Shown in pieces: positions 1 through 7,690 of a stretch of 16,685 nt of DNA. Numbering within the stretch: position 1 is the first letter of the stretch; every line of letters begins with the position of its first letter. Location: positions 1 through 16,685 of the forward strand of contig JALSMD010000064.1 in NCBI GenBank assembly GCA_026987855.1, in the 5' to 3' direction. A program made the translations under genes and the position numbers. Source of the DNA: Candidatus Falkowiibacteriota bacterium. Its GTDB lineage: Bacteria > Patescibacteriota > Patescibacteriia > Patescibacteriales > JALSMD01. The notes under the pieces were generated by a model. The model searched no databases. It had not been told where the DNA came from and was given only the letters and a program-made list of their open reading frames with translations.

Positions 1-297
1 AGACCCTCCGCTAGCCTTTGGCTCAGTTGTCCAAAGATTAAAAATTGATCCTCCCTTGGAAACACTTACAACACTCAACTTATCCGTATCAAAATGAATC
101 GAACCTTCAGCAGCGTTAATATTTTGGCCACCAGAATTTACCTTAATGCTAACTTTAAAAGTACTACCAACTACGAAGGTTCCAGTATTAGGATACAGAT
201 ACAAAGAAGCGCCTGCTGCTTGAGTTGGTTTAATATTAATAAGGCTAATAGTTATAACTACTACTAACCACACAATAAAAAGCCTGGGGATTTTCAT
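1..297 (-). CDS. Secreted cohesin-like domain protein (3' end beyond window)
   Basis: The first 99 residues of a gene that runs off the left edge; the ATG is at 297-295. Residues 1-27 form a signal peptide: a short basic start, a hydrophobic run (about residues 5-22) and an Ala-rich end (TQAAGA). The segment that follows starts a beta-sandwich: LYLYPNTGTFVVGSTF, then a KVSIKVNSGGQ strand, NAAEGSIHFD and KLSVVSVS. This strand pattern matches the start of cohesin-type modules, which bind dockerins outside the cell. The same pattern occurs in the neighbour at 500-1513 (ATIYLES, IGDEFRVDIMVD, NTAEIEIDFP), so the two look like paralogues. A 202 bp A/T-rich gap separates them, in which I found no strong promoter or terminator. 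No Shine-Dalgarno precedes the ATG. The cohesin assignment rests on a partial domain, and the rest of the protein cannot be seen. Confidence 0.75.
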   Translation of the reverse strand, partial: MKIPRLFIVWLVVVITISLINIKPTQAAGASLYLYPNTGTFVVGSTFKVSIKVNSGGQNINAAEGSIHFDTDKLSVVSVSKGGSIFNLWTTEPKASGGS

Positions 298-499
298 GCA
301 CTTATTTTTAAATTATTATTTAACTATTTATAATGTTAACAAAAAATGACAGGTTCGTAAATAAATATATGTAATAACATACGATACATAAATATAGCGC
401 ATAAGCACACAATAAATTGAGAACTAAAAAATATTAAAACCAAAAATTTAATTCTTTAAACTATTTTATTTAATAATTTACCTGTTATGCGTTATATAA

Positions 500-1513
500 T
501 TATTTATATCTTTTCTGCTTTCTCTCTAACAAAACTACAACTAAAATTAAAACAACTGCCCCTATAATTAAAAGAAAAGATAATTTAAAATCAATAAAAG
601 GACTATGTTTTGGAGGACGTTTATCTGCTGGGGGGACATATTCAACAACTCTTTCATTACCAGCTTTGTCCACTGCCTTTACCTTAATAATACTTTCTAA
701 ACTTTGATCTTTTAATTTATAGGGTATAGATTCCACCTTTTCCCATTTAGGTGTTTTCTTTTTTCTTCCTAAGACTATATCCCAAAAACTTCTTTTTGGT
801 TTAATTCCTAATTGTTCTTCTAGTTTAATTTCTAAAACTTCATAATGATCTATCCCGCTTTGCTTATCTGTTGTTGAAAAAATAATATAATAGGCACCAT
901 CAAACATATTAGGGTTCTGGCGTAATTCAACCACAAATGGCTCTGGAGGAATTTTATCTTTTTTTAATAATTCTTTCCATTCATTTTTAGAAGTAGAGCT
1001 GGCTTCCAAAATATCCAATTTTAAATTTTTTACCTTCAAATTATCAAAACTCCCTTGGCCATCATTTAACAAAATCTTTGAGTTTTGATTATCAATACTG
1101 ATTTCAACTCCTTCAGCTACATTTTTAGCTTTAAAAAATATAGCACCTAATTTATTACTAACTCCCGGATCACCAGGAATTTTACCGCAATACCCCCCCG
1201 GAATTCCTCCCGTAAATTTTAGCCTTCCTAATTTATTGATTTCTTGTATGTTATCACTATTAGGCTTTTCTAGCCACAAACTTAATAAAGATTCACCATC
1301 ACTAAAATTAATAAAATTTAAAATATCTTTAGGAAAATCAATTTCAATTTCAGCTGTATTAAAACATTCACCTACCTTATCTACCATAATATCAACCCTA
1401 AATTCATCGCCTATATGATATTCTTGGCTATCTGATTCTAGATAAATAGTGGCTGCCTGAGAAGAAAAAGGTAATAATAAAAAAATAATTGTAAAAATAA
1501 AATGCTTTAACAT
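500..1513 (-). CDS. Membrane-anchored cohesin-like surface protein
   Basis: 337 residues, apparently complete. Residues 1-20 are a signal peptide ending in SSQA. Residues 21 to about 168 form a beta-rich module with cohesin features: an opening ATIYLES strand, IGDEFRVDIMVD, EIEIDFPKDIL, GRLKFTGG and LGAIFFKAKN. Residues 188-295 look like a second beta-sandwich (EPFVVELRQNPNMFDG, SGIDHYEVLE, KVKAVDKAGNE), a module style I associate with Patescibacterial surface proteins. A single transmembrane helix (about 309-329) is followed by a basic tail RKQKRYK, so the cohesin should sit outside and the C-terminus inside. Known cohesins bind dockerins, and a dockerin-bearing gene lies 39 bp upstream in the same orientation. 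Partnership of the two is inferred, not shown. No Shine-Dalgarno is visible. The cohesin call needs profile or structure confirmation. Confidence 0.8.
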   Translation of the reverse strand: MLKHFIFTIIFLLLPFSSQAATIYLESDSQEYHIGDEFRVDIMVDKVGECFNTAEIEIDFPKDILNFINFSDGESLLSLWLEKPNSDNIQEINKLGRLKFTGGIPGGYCGKIPGDPGVSNKLGAIFFKAKNVAEGVEISIDNQNSKILLNDGQGSFDNLKVKNLKLDILEASSTSKNEWKELLKKDKIPPEPFVVELRQNPNMFDGAYYIIFSTTDKQSGIDHYEVLEIKLEEQLGIKPKRSFWDIVLGRKKKTPKWEKVESIPYKLKDQSLESIIKVKAVDKAGNERVVEYVPPADKRPPKHSPFIDFKLSFLLIIGAVVLILVVVLLERKQKRYK

Positions 1514-1552
1514 ATAGATAGAGTAAAGTTACTATTTTAATTTGGCAATTTG

Positions 1553-2818
1553 TTATCCTGTCCAATAATACATCATAATACTAAAATCTACTAGATCAAC
1601 AGTTCCATTCTGGTTTTGGTCAGCGCATTCATTGTTGCTTCCCCAATAATAAAGTAGTATAGAAAAATCTGTTAAATTAACTCTGCCATCATGATTTAAA
1701 TCTGCCTCAGGGCAAACGGCCTCACCACCCACTTTTCCAACATAAAAACTAACAGAACGTGAAAATCCACTTTTAATTATATTACCAGACACTTCTAACT
1801 GAAATAATGCTTTAGCTGTATGAAAATCTTCATTTAAAGGAGTGGTATCAAAGTCTAACTTCCAAACCCCATCTTCATTACTGTTTGTTTGTTCAACAAA
1901 CTCTTCCTCAGAGTTTATGTGAACATGCACTTCTGTTTCAGGTATAGTCTGACCAGAAATATGTACTGTTTCGCCATGTTTTACTGATTGCTTATCTATA
2001 TTGATAGTAGGGGCAATATATACTCCAGAAATATTAGTAACTGCTCGCGAAATAACTCTAAATGTTAAACTTAATAAAGTTGATTTTAGGCCATCCTTAT
2101 CTTCTGACCAGAAACTAAAAGTAGCTACTCCTGGTTCAATATCACCTGTTTCAAAATAAAAATCCGCTTTTGAATCGGCTCGCACAATCCCAATTACTTT
2201 TCCATCTACTAAAATATGAACATCAGAATTAGGATAGGATTTTCCTTTGATAACAACTTTAGTTTCTCCCGATTCTTCTGTTGAGCCAGGATTATATCCA
2301 ATTGACCCTCCAGAGGATCCTCCATGTGGCCCACTTCCCGGTTCACCTCCCTCTTCCAAGCTTTCACAATTCATTAAACTAATACGACAATCTGCTGTAC
2401 ACAATAAACTGCCACCAGCAAAACCAAAAGTAATACATGTCTGTCCACCGAAATCACTGCCATCACATTCCTCGTTGGCTTCTTTGTGTCCATTACCACA
2501 AGTATAACACCCGCTAGTATCAAAGTCGCTACAATCACTTAAACAATCAAGTGTTCCTGACTCAAAAGGATTTCCAAAAATGTCAGTAAAATCAGAACAT
2601 TCGTGACCTAATAAATCTGGTTGAATATCTGGTGGAGATCCTGGATCACAAACTTCACCACTAGTTGGTTCTGCTAAACCATCGCCGCAAACCAATAGAA
2701 TAGTTACACTAGTGGTGGCATAATCAACAGCTTGTACAATATTAAAAAAACGAGGATTTAAGAAAAACCCAAATATTGTCAATGCTATAATCAAATATCT
2801 TGCTAAACATATTTTCAT
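1553..2818 (-). CDS. Secreted multidomain protein with C-terminal type I dockerin
   Basis: 421 residues. A signal peptide (1-30, ending IVQA) is followed by a Cys-rich region (44-151). This contains repeats of the CGDG/CGNG...ECD type known from Myxococcus Cys-rich repeats, for example CGNGHKEANEECDG at 107-120. A Gly/Ser linker (157-185) leads to two Ig-like domains (about 186-262 and 270-362). The C-terminus (369-421) is a dockerin with two EF-hand-like Ca2+ loops: D373, N375, D377, N381, D384, then D400, N402, N404, D408, D411. Each loop is followed by a matching helix (DFSILLYYW and DFSIMMYYW). The twofold repeat is typical of type I dockerins. No membrane anchor is seen, so display on the cell would need a cohesin partner such as the next gene (39 bp downstream). 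It starts 8 bp after the preceding gene, probably in one transcript. An AAGGA lies 12 nt before the ATG, unusually far for a ribosome site. Confidence 0.88.
   Translation of the reverse strand: MKICLARYLIIALTIFGFFLNPRFFNIVQAVDYATTSVTILLVCGDGLAEPTSGEVCDPGSPPDIQPDLLGHECSDFTDIFGNPFESGTLDCLSDCSDFDTSGCYTCGNGHKEANEECDGSDFGGQTCITFGFAGGSLLCTADCRISLMNCESLEEGGEPGSGPHGGSSGGSIGYNPGSTEESGETKVVIKGKSYPNSDVHILVDGKVIGIVRADSKADFYFETGDIEPGVATFSFWSEDKDGLKSTLLSLTFRVISRAVTNISGVYIAPTINIDKQSVKHGETVHISGQTIPETEVHVHINSEEEFVEQTNSNEDGVWKLDFDTTPLNEDFHTAKALFQLEVSGNIIKSGFSRSVSFYVGKVGGEAVCPEADLNHDGRVNLTDFSILLYYWGSNNECADQNQNGTVDLVDFSIMMYYWTG
1556..1714 (-). other. Dockerin module (two Ca2+-binding repeats)
   Basis: This encodes residues 369-421 of the secreted protein. 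Two near-duplicate segments begin ADLNHDGRVNLTDF and ADQNQNGTVDLVDF, each with regularly spaced Asp/Asn as in the 12-residue EF-hand loop of dockerins. Two cysteines (369 and 398) sit just before the two loops. The module ends flush with the stop codon, as dockerins often do. Confidence 0.85.
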
Positions 2819-2826
2819 AACCGATA

Positions 2827-3903
2827 TTAATCCTTTTTAAAATCATTATCTTGATACTGAGAAGCTTTTTTATGAATCCAACGCCAAAACTTTATTTTTA
2901 ATTTATAATAAAAATAGGAAACTTTTCTAAAAATAAAAATGATTGGTAGCCCTATTAAATAATATAATACTAATACAACCGGCCTCCATGCCCTTAACTT
3001 AATTAGTATCATTATCAAAACTAAACCAAACAAAATCAATCCACCAATTGCTACCCAAGGCCAAATACCATATTTGGAAATTCCCGATCCCTTGCCTGGC
3101 GGCAAAATTGAAAACGCTTGTTTGTAACTGCCAACAATTTTATTATCTTTATATATTTTAATACGTGCCCAATATTGCCCTACATCTAATTTTGTAGGAA
3201 AAGTAGCAATAATCTCTTTTTTTTCAAAAGGCTTTACTTTTTCTAAATTTTTGTCATCACTAGATTCCAGTAAACTTCTCTCATTTAGATCATAAATATC
3301 AATATGGACTTTAGTTGGCGCTGTTTTTATGTTACCAGTATTTTCAATATTAATAGCTACTTCTAAACGATAAAAAAACCAAGAAAAAATAGGCCAACTC
3401 CATGGTGGACCTAACTTTTCAATATTTTTGATATTAACTGACCTTATAATAAAATCAGGAAAAGCTTCATTACTAACATTTAAATCAATGTCTATTCTGG
3501 CTCCTAAGGCAATAGCAACGCCTGCTTTGCTTTTTTTATTTTTTGGCGAAACCCTAATATTAATATGTCCAGTATAGTTCCCCACTTCTGCGTCTGGAGG
3601 AACATCTATCTTTACTATCAAAGGCACTTGATATTTTCCTTTTGGTAAATTAAATTCAGTCCCTTTATCAAAGGAAATCCATGACTCTATTTCGGGAGCT
3701 TTTACTTGTAAAGTAGCTATTAAATCAACGTCTGCTGACGATCGCAAAAGAGTAATTTTTTGTTCATAATGAGTACCAGGAATTATAGGTTTTTCTGTTT
3801 TAATGTGAGGGGGAGAAATGCCAAAACCAGCTTGAACTTGATTAGCCCAAACTCCAAAAATAAAAAACACCAAGATCAAAATTAAAAAACGTCTTTCAAA
3901 CAT
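2827..3903 (-). CDS. DUF916/WxLIP-like surface protein with two C-terminal membrane helices
   Basis: 358 residues. The N-terminus is a signal peptide (1-25, ending QVQA). Mature residues begin GFGISPPHI, and a beta-rich domain runs to about 145. This strand order (KITLLRSS, VPLIVKIDVPPDA, GNYTGHINIRV) resembles the peptidoglycan-binding half of DUF916/WxL-interacting proteins and NEW3-type Ig modules. A second Ig-like domain follows (about 150-268, with EVAINIENTGNI and QYWARIKIYKDNKIVGSY). Two hydrophobic helices (about 279-302 and 304-326) and a strongly basic tail anchor the C-terminus. It is the first gene after the promoter at 3986-4014 and lies 8 bp ahead of the dockerin gene, so it probably acts in the same surface assembly. 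The family call is by strand pattern only; no catalytic motif is present, and a structural or peptidoglycan-binding role is likely. Confidence 0.72.
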   Translation of the reverse strand: MFERRFLILILVFFIFGVWANQVQAGFGISPPHIKTEKPIIPGTHYEQKITLLRSSADVDLIATLQVKAPEIESWISFDKGTEFNLPKGKYQVPLIVKIDVPPDAEVGNYTGHINIRVSPKNKKSKAGVAIALGARIDIDLNVSNEAFPDFIIRSVNIKNIEKLGPPWSWPIFSWFFYRLEVAINIENTGNIKTAPTKVHIDIYDLNERSLLESSDDKNLEKVKPFEKKEIIATFPTKLDVGQYWARIKIYKDNKIVGSYKQAFSILPPGKGSGISKYGIWPWVAIGGLILFGLVLIMILIKLRAWRPVVLVLYYLIGLPIIFIFRKVSYFYYKLKIKFWRWIHKKASQYQDNDFKKD

Positions 3904-3985
3904 TAAAATAATTTATATTTTAATTGTTTTTATTTTCACTAAAAAATAAAAATAAAAACAAATAAAAAATTGTATACTTACTTAT

Positions 3986-4014
3986 AATATACTATATTAT
4001 TAAAAATAATTCAA
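3986..4014 (-). promoter_or_regulatory. Sigma-70-type promoter of the surface-protein unit
   Basis: Read on the minus strand, a -35 TTGAAT and a -10 TATATT are separated by exactly 17 bp. This gives an untranslated leader of about 75 nt before the ATG at 3903. It starts just past the terminator of the upstream gene (4019-4047), as expected for an independent unit. Prediction from consensus only. Confidence 0.6.
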
Positions 4015-4018
4015 CACA

Positions 4019-4047
4019 AAAACACCCTCTTTAGTTGAGGGTGTTTT
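4019..4047 (-). terminator. Intrinsic terminator of the secreted Cys-rich protein gene
   Basis: An 11-bp perfect stem (4019-4029 with 4037-4047) with a 7-nt loop and a G/C-rich core (CACCCTC/GAGGGTG), flanked by A on one side and T on the other. On the minus strand it lies 23 nt after the stop codon of the 4071-5837 gene and ends in a run of five T. The A/T flanks would also let it work in the other direction. Confidence 0.85.
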
Positions 4048-4070
4048 ATTAAAAATTTAATTATTTAATA

Positions 4071-5837
4071 TTATTCAAACCATCCTGTAGAATCAAATAC
4101 CGCTGAAAACGTATTTTCACCATAATAATCTCCTGAAGGTGTTCCTACTGGAATGCCAATGCCCCAGAAAATATTATCAGAAACATCAGCTGTACTAGTT
4201 GGCCTAGCGGCTTCAATATCTACTGTTTGAGGAGTTGTAGAGGAAAGAATGGTTCCGGTGCCATAATAAAAATATGCTAAATCAAACTGCTGATTATTAA
4301 CAGCGATTAAGTCTGGTCCAATATTATCCTTAAGCATGTCTGTGCCTGTTAAATCACTATTAACTGGGGTATTGCCATAATTTACTATTGTAGTGGTTGC
4401 GGTAGAAGTACCAGTATTTTGTCCAGCTTGAATTATACCATAAGCAATCTCAGTTTGGGTAACCTCTAAAGCAGTTGTCCCGTTTACATCTACCCCCGTA
4501 ACTGTTGTGCTGGCTCCTGACAATGCTTCGTCGTAAGTAGTTATTTTAGCTAACCAGTTATCAGCCGCATTTGGATTACCAGTTAACGCGGCGTCTGTTG
4601 GCACAGCATAAAAAGCAAAAGTAGTTGAACACGTTACATTAGCTATCGCTCCACTACAATTAGTGATCATGCAACTTGTATTAGCTATTTGATAACAATT
4701 ATTATCATCAGCTGTACAATTTGCTCCCCCCGCTACACTTGACAAATATATTGTGCTAGTAGCATCTACTATGTCGGCGCAACCATTATTATCTGTTACT
4801 GTTGACGAAGCTACCACTACTGTCTCTGGTGCTCCTCTCATGTTTAAAGTTATATCATTACCATTATTTAATATTACATTTGATACTACTGGTGCTACAT
4901 TGTTAACAGTATAGGTATTAGTCTTAGAATTATCAGGAGAAGCAAAATAATGTTCATCCATTACAAAGGCATAATACGGCCACGCTCCGTCCGGAGCTGG
5001 GGTGCTAGTTGCAAAAGAACAACTTATATTAGGAGATGTTGATGTTCCCATACAAAGTTCATCAGCGGTGCAACCTGTTGAAGTTGACCATGAATTGGTT
5101 GAACAAACATAAAGATATAGAATATCTTGTCCTCCTAATGTATCGGAATCAGTTGTAGAAGCTGTTATGCTAAATGTTCCACCAGGATCTTTGTTATCAT
5201 CACTAGTGTATACATAAGTAAAAGATGGGGCGTGATTTATGTAAATCGGACTTGAACTAGCATATATATTTGGAGCTGTTCCTTGACTAGCACTAGAACA
5301 ATCAGCCTCTGTTGGATGATTATCACAAACAAAGGCATACCAATCGTCAGTTTCAGCGCCGGGATCAGCTACATTTGTATATGTGCAGTTTGCTTGGGTT
5401 TCGTCAGTAGTTAAACTTGATACACAGAAAGTTGTCCCTCCACAAGTTGGTGGACCACCAGTAGTATCTGCAATCACTGAATCAGAATCACAAACTATTA
5501 AATAGTAGTCGTTATTTTCTGGATCATCAGCTGTTGCTGTAAATGAAATACTACCTCCTACATTAATCGGGGAAGTGGAAGTTGAAGCAGGAACCTCTGC
5601 TGGATCAACTACAAAAGCAGGGGGAGCATTTTTAACAGTAACAGTTGTACTAGCAGTATCATTCTGCGCTTCTGCGTGGGGTATATTTATATCTAAAGAT
5701 ATTTTATCGCTTGTTAAGTTTTTATAGACAGAAATATCAAAATTAAAAATAGCGCTACTAACCGTTAGGCTGATTAAAGCAACAATGATTAACCACGGCA
5801 TTGAGCGCTTAATTTTCTTTTTTATTATTTTTGGCAT
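4071..5837 (-). CDS. Large secreted Cys- and Thr/Ser-rich Ig-like repeat protein
   Basis: 588 residues. A basic start and a hydrophobic helix (14-32) direct export; a possible cleavage site is HAEA at 54-57. The rest is extracellular in character, with many Thr, Ser, Asn and Gly and almost no Lys. Three Ig-like segments can be seen (about 72-202, 203-312 and 314-455), divided by NHAPSFT and NNVAPVV linkers. The first two share a plan: YYLIVCDSDS...WYAFVCDNH versus LYLYVCSTNS...YYAFVMDEH. All 16 cysteines lie in these repeats (116 to 403), an even number compatible with disulfides formed outside the cell. The last 130 residues are Cys-free, beta-rich and have no sorting signal or anchor that I recognise, so attachment may rely on the uncleaved N-terminal helix. 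It is a single-gene unit with its own promoter and terminator. I do not recognise a named family; a surface-layer, fibre or adhesin role is a guess. Confidence 0.8.
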   Translation of the reverse strand: MPKIIKKKIKRSMPWLIIVALISLTVSSAIFNFDISVYKNLTSDKISLDINIPHAEAQNDTASTTVTVKNAPPAFVVDPAEVPASTSTSPINVGGSISFTATADDPENNDYYLIVCDSDSVIADTTGGPPTCGGTTFCVSSLTTDETQANCTYTNVADPGAETDDWYAFVCDNHPTEADCSSASQGTAPNIYASSSPIYINHAPSFTYVYTSDDNKDPGGTFSITASTTDSDTLGGQDILYLYVCSTNSWSTSTGCTADELCMGTSTSPNISCSFATSTPAPDGAWPYYAFVMDEHYFASPDNSKTNTYTVNNVAPVVSNVILNNGNDITLNMRGAPETVVVASSTVTDNNGCADIVDATSTIYLSSVAGGANCTADDNNCYQIANTSCMITNCSGAIANVTCSTTFAFYAVPTDAALTGNPNAADNWLAKITTYDEALSGASTTVTGVDVNGTTALEVTQTEIAYGIIQAGQNTGTSTATTTIVNYGNTPVNSDLTGTDMLKDNIGPDLIAVNNQQFDLAYFYYGTGTILSSTTPQTVDIEAARPTSTADVSDNIFWGIGIPVGTPSGDYYGENTFSAVFDSTGWFE

Positions 5838-5900
5838 GGGGATTTTCTTTTAATTATTTTTAATTATTTTAGATTAAAGTTATCCACAGCTTGTATTATT

Positions 5901-5930
5901 ATTATAACACATTTTTTTGTAAATAGGCAA
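5901..5930 (-). promoter_or_regulatory. Extended -10 promoter of the secreted Cys-rich protein gene
   Basis: On the minus strand a consensus -10 TATAAT is preceded by TG one base away (extended -10), with TTGCCT 18 bp upstream as a -35. The predicted start leaves a leader of roughly 55 nt before the ATG at 5837. No Shine-Dalgarno is present in the leader. Confidence 0.6.
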
Positions 5931-6102
5931 AATTGTGCACGAGACATAAAAAGATTATAACAAATTTTATCTTTAATTTATTTGTTTTAATTTGTTATTT
6001 TGTAGCAAATATCTAGAAAATAAAACATTTTTTACAAATATTTATAAAATTAGCTATCACACTACTATCAATATTTTCTTACGCTAACTTCTGCAAAAAT
6101 TT

Positions 6103-6118
6103 ATTAGTTCTGACTAAT
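6103..6118 (-). terminator. Weak intrinsic terminator overlapping the VWA gene stop
   Basis: A 6-bp stem (ATTAGT/ACTAAT) with a 4-nt loop includes the TAG stop codon of the 6114-7682 gene. It is followed on the minus strand by AAA and then five T. The stem is A/T-rich and short, so efficiency is doubtful; however, a fresh promoter lies downstream at 5901-5930. Confidence 0.35.
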
Positions 6119-7682
6119 CTTCCTTTAACTCCTTCACAGCTTTTTCAATGCCAGAAAGAGTAAGATCATACATTTTAAAAATTTTTTTTATATCAGATAT
6201 AGTACCTGATTCATCCCACTCATCATGTTCTAGTTCCGGAATTGGATTAATCCAAACAACATAATTAAAATTCTTTTTTATTTCTTTGAACGAATCTATG
6301 CCTGACATAAGATAATTTCTTTTTGTTTTTTCACTGTAATCTTTGTTATATTCCCATAATTCTTCTTCAGCCATCCAAGCATCCCCAATTATAATTACCC
6401 TACTGTCAGAATCCTTTTTTAATATCTCTTTAAGTGGAATAAAATGCTTCCCATAAACTCCATCCTTTTGCGGCCACACCTCACCATAAATAGCATTATG
6501 AAAATAATAAATTTCTACATCTTCTAAACAATCCTTAGCAGCAAGAAAAAGTTTCTCCATTATTGGGCGAAACTCATCAGTGCTTCCTCCAACATCAAAC
6601 ATCAAGATAACCTTAGGCTTCCTTTCTTGTTCTTCTTTCCAAACAAATTTAGGTATGCCAGCGTTTTGAGCAATTTTATTAACAGTTTCTTTTACATCCA
6701 ATTTATTCGTTGAAACTTCGCTCATTTCTCTAATTATTGAAACTATTTTTGCCAAAGCTCTACTAAACTGTTCGTAATTCAATGTTTGTTTTTCATCAAA
6801 CTGATTATAACGACGTTCAATTACTCTCTCTCGAATAGAATAACCACCCTTGCCCTTTATAATTATCTTTCGCTTTTCTTCTTTATTTTTATGCTTTCCA
6901 CTGCCACTTACCCCTCTTATTTTGCCTTTGTTGTCACTGCTTACCTTCTTATTTCCATTATTATCTTCTGCGTCTTGTCCTTCTGTGCCACTATTTTTAT
7001 TTTTTTGCTTTTGACGCTCCCTTTTATCCCCTTCTCGTTTTTGTTTTTTATCACTTTCCTTGCCTCTGCCTTGCGATACTTGATTGTTTTCTTGATTAAA
7101 AAACTTTGAATCTTTTATTGCCATATGCATATCTTCGCCACCGTGATGTTCTTCTGAAAAACCGGGGTCAACTATTTCTTGTGATAAATTTTCTTCTTCT
7201 GATATTTCTTTTTCCTCCTGTTGACTTTTTACTTCCTCATCTTCCTGATCTTCATAAAAATCCTCATTTTCGTCTTCTGCCTGTGATTCGGGTGGTTCAA
7301 TGTTATAAAACATTCGTCCAAAAACTATATCAAAGCGATGATAATATGTTATATCTTTTACTAACAAGGCGCGGGAAATAAAATAAAAGTCATCAATAGT
7401 TTGAATTTTGCCTTCTGCGAGAATTTTTTGTAAATCTAACCATTCGCTTGTTGACACTTTAATTTCTTCACTTCGTAATTCATATAAAAACTCCTGAAAT
7501 GGGTGGCGTTTTTCCTTTCTCTTTCCTTCACTTTCGCTATAAATTAAAATTTCTTTTTTCGTTGAATCATAGAAAAAATCCCCAGCCTTTGCTTGTTTTA
7601 TACTGGGGTACTTTTTTGTCTCTTGTTTATCTTGCGTAAGTGATTCTTGTTTCCCAATTTTTAATATAATTTTCTCTTTCAT
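6114..7682 (-). CDS. CoxE-like VWA-domain protein paired with MoxR ATPase
   Basis: 522 residues, cytoplasmic (no signal or membrane helix). The N-terminal 130 residues are folded-looking and unassigned. Residues 133-170 are strongly acidic and 205-280 strongly basic and Gly/Asn-rich, forming a long charged linker. Residues 290-345 are helical. The VWA fold occupies about 356-480: VILMFDVGGSTDEF carries the metal-site pattern D363-x-G365-x-S367 in place of the usual DxSxS, and D434 (IIIGDAW) may be a further metal ligand. MoxR/VWA pairs act as chaperone-like modules that insert metals or remodel protein complexes. The MoxR partner ends 8 bp upstream, so the two are surely co-transcribed. The target complex cannot be told from this window. 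The charged linker is longer than I expect for CoxE proteins. Confidence 0.82.
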   Translation of the reverse strand: MKEKIILKIGKQESLTQDKQETKKYPSIKQAKAGDFFYDSTKKEILIYSESEGKRKEKRHPFQEFLYELRSEEIKVSTSEWLDLQKILAEGKIQTIDDFYFISRALLVKDITYYHRFDIVFGRMFYNIEPPESQAEDENEDFYEDQEDEEVKSQQEEKEISEEENLSQEIVDPGFSEEHHGGEDMHMAIKDSKFFNQENNQVSQGRGKESDKKQKREGDKRERQKQKNKNSGTEGQDAEDNNGNKKVSSDNKGKIRGVSGSGKHKNKEEKRKIIIKGKGGYSIRERVIERRYNQFDEKQTLNYEQFSRALAKIVSIIREMSEVSTNKLDVKETVNKIAQNAGIPKFVWKEEQERKPKVILMFDVGGSTDEFRPIMEKLFLAAKDCLEDVEIYYFHNAIYGEVWPQKDGVYGKHFIPLKEILKKDSDSRVIIIGDAWMAEEELWEYNKDYSEKTKRNYLMSGIDSFKEIKKNFNYVVWINPIPELEHDEWDESGTISDIKKIFKMYDLTLSGIEKAVKELKED

Positions 7683-7690
7683 AATTAAAA

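Noticed and set aside
298..499. Possible promoter for the partial cohesin-like gene
   Set aside because: A TATAAA is present on the minus strand but no -35 match at suitable spacing and no extended -10; cannot be supported.
5880..5888. Perfect DnaA-box sequence TTATCCACA
   Set aside because: Only one copy was found, with no cluster of further boxes and no dnaA or dnaN nearby; a single 9-mer match is easily due to chance and does not show an origin.
6786..7381. Open frames on the plus strand opposite the VWA gene
   Set aside because: They mirror the charged low-complexity linker of the minus-strand gene and have no recognisable domain.
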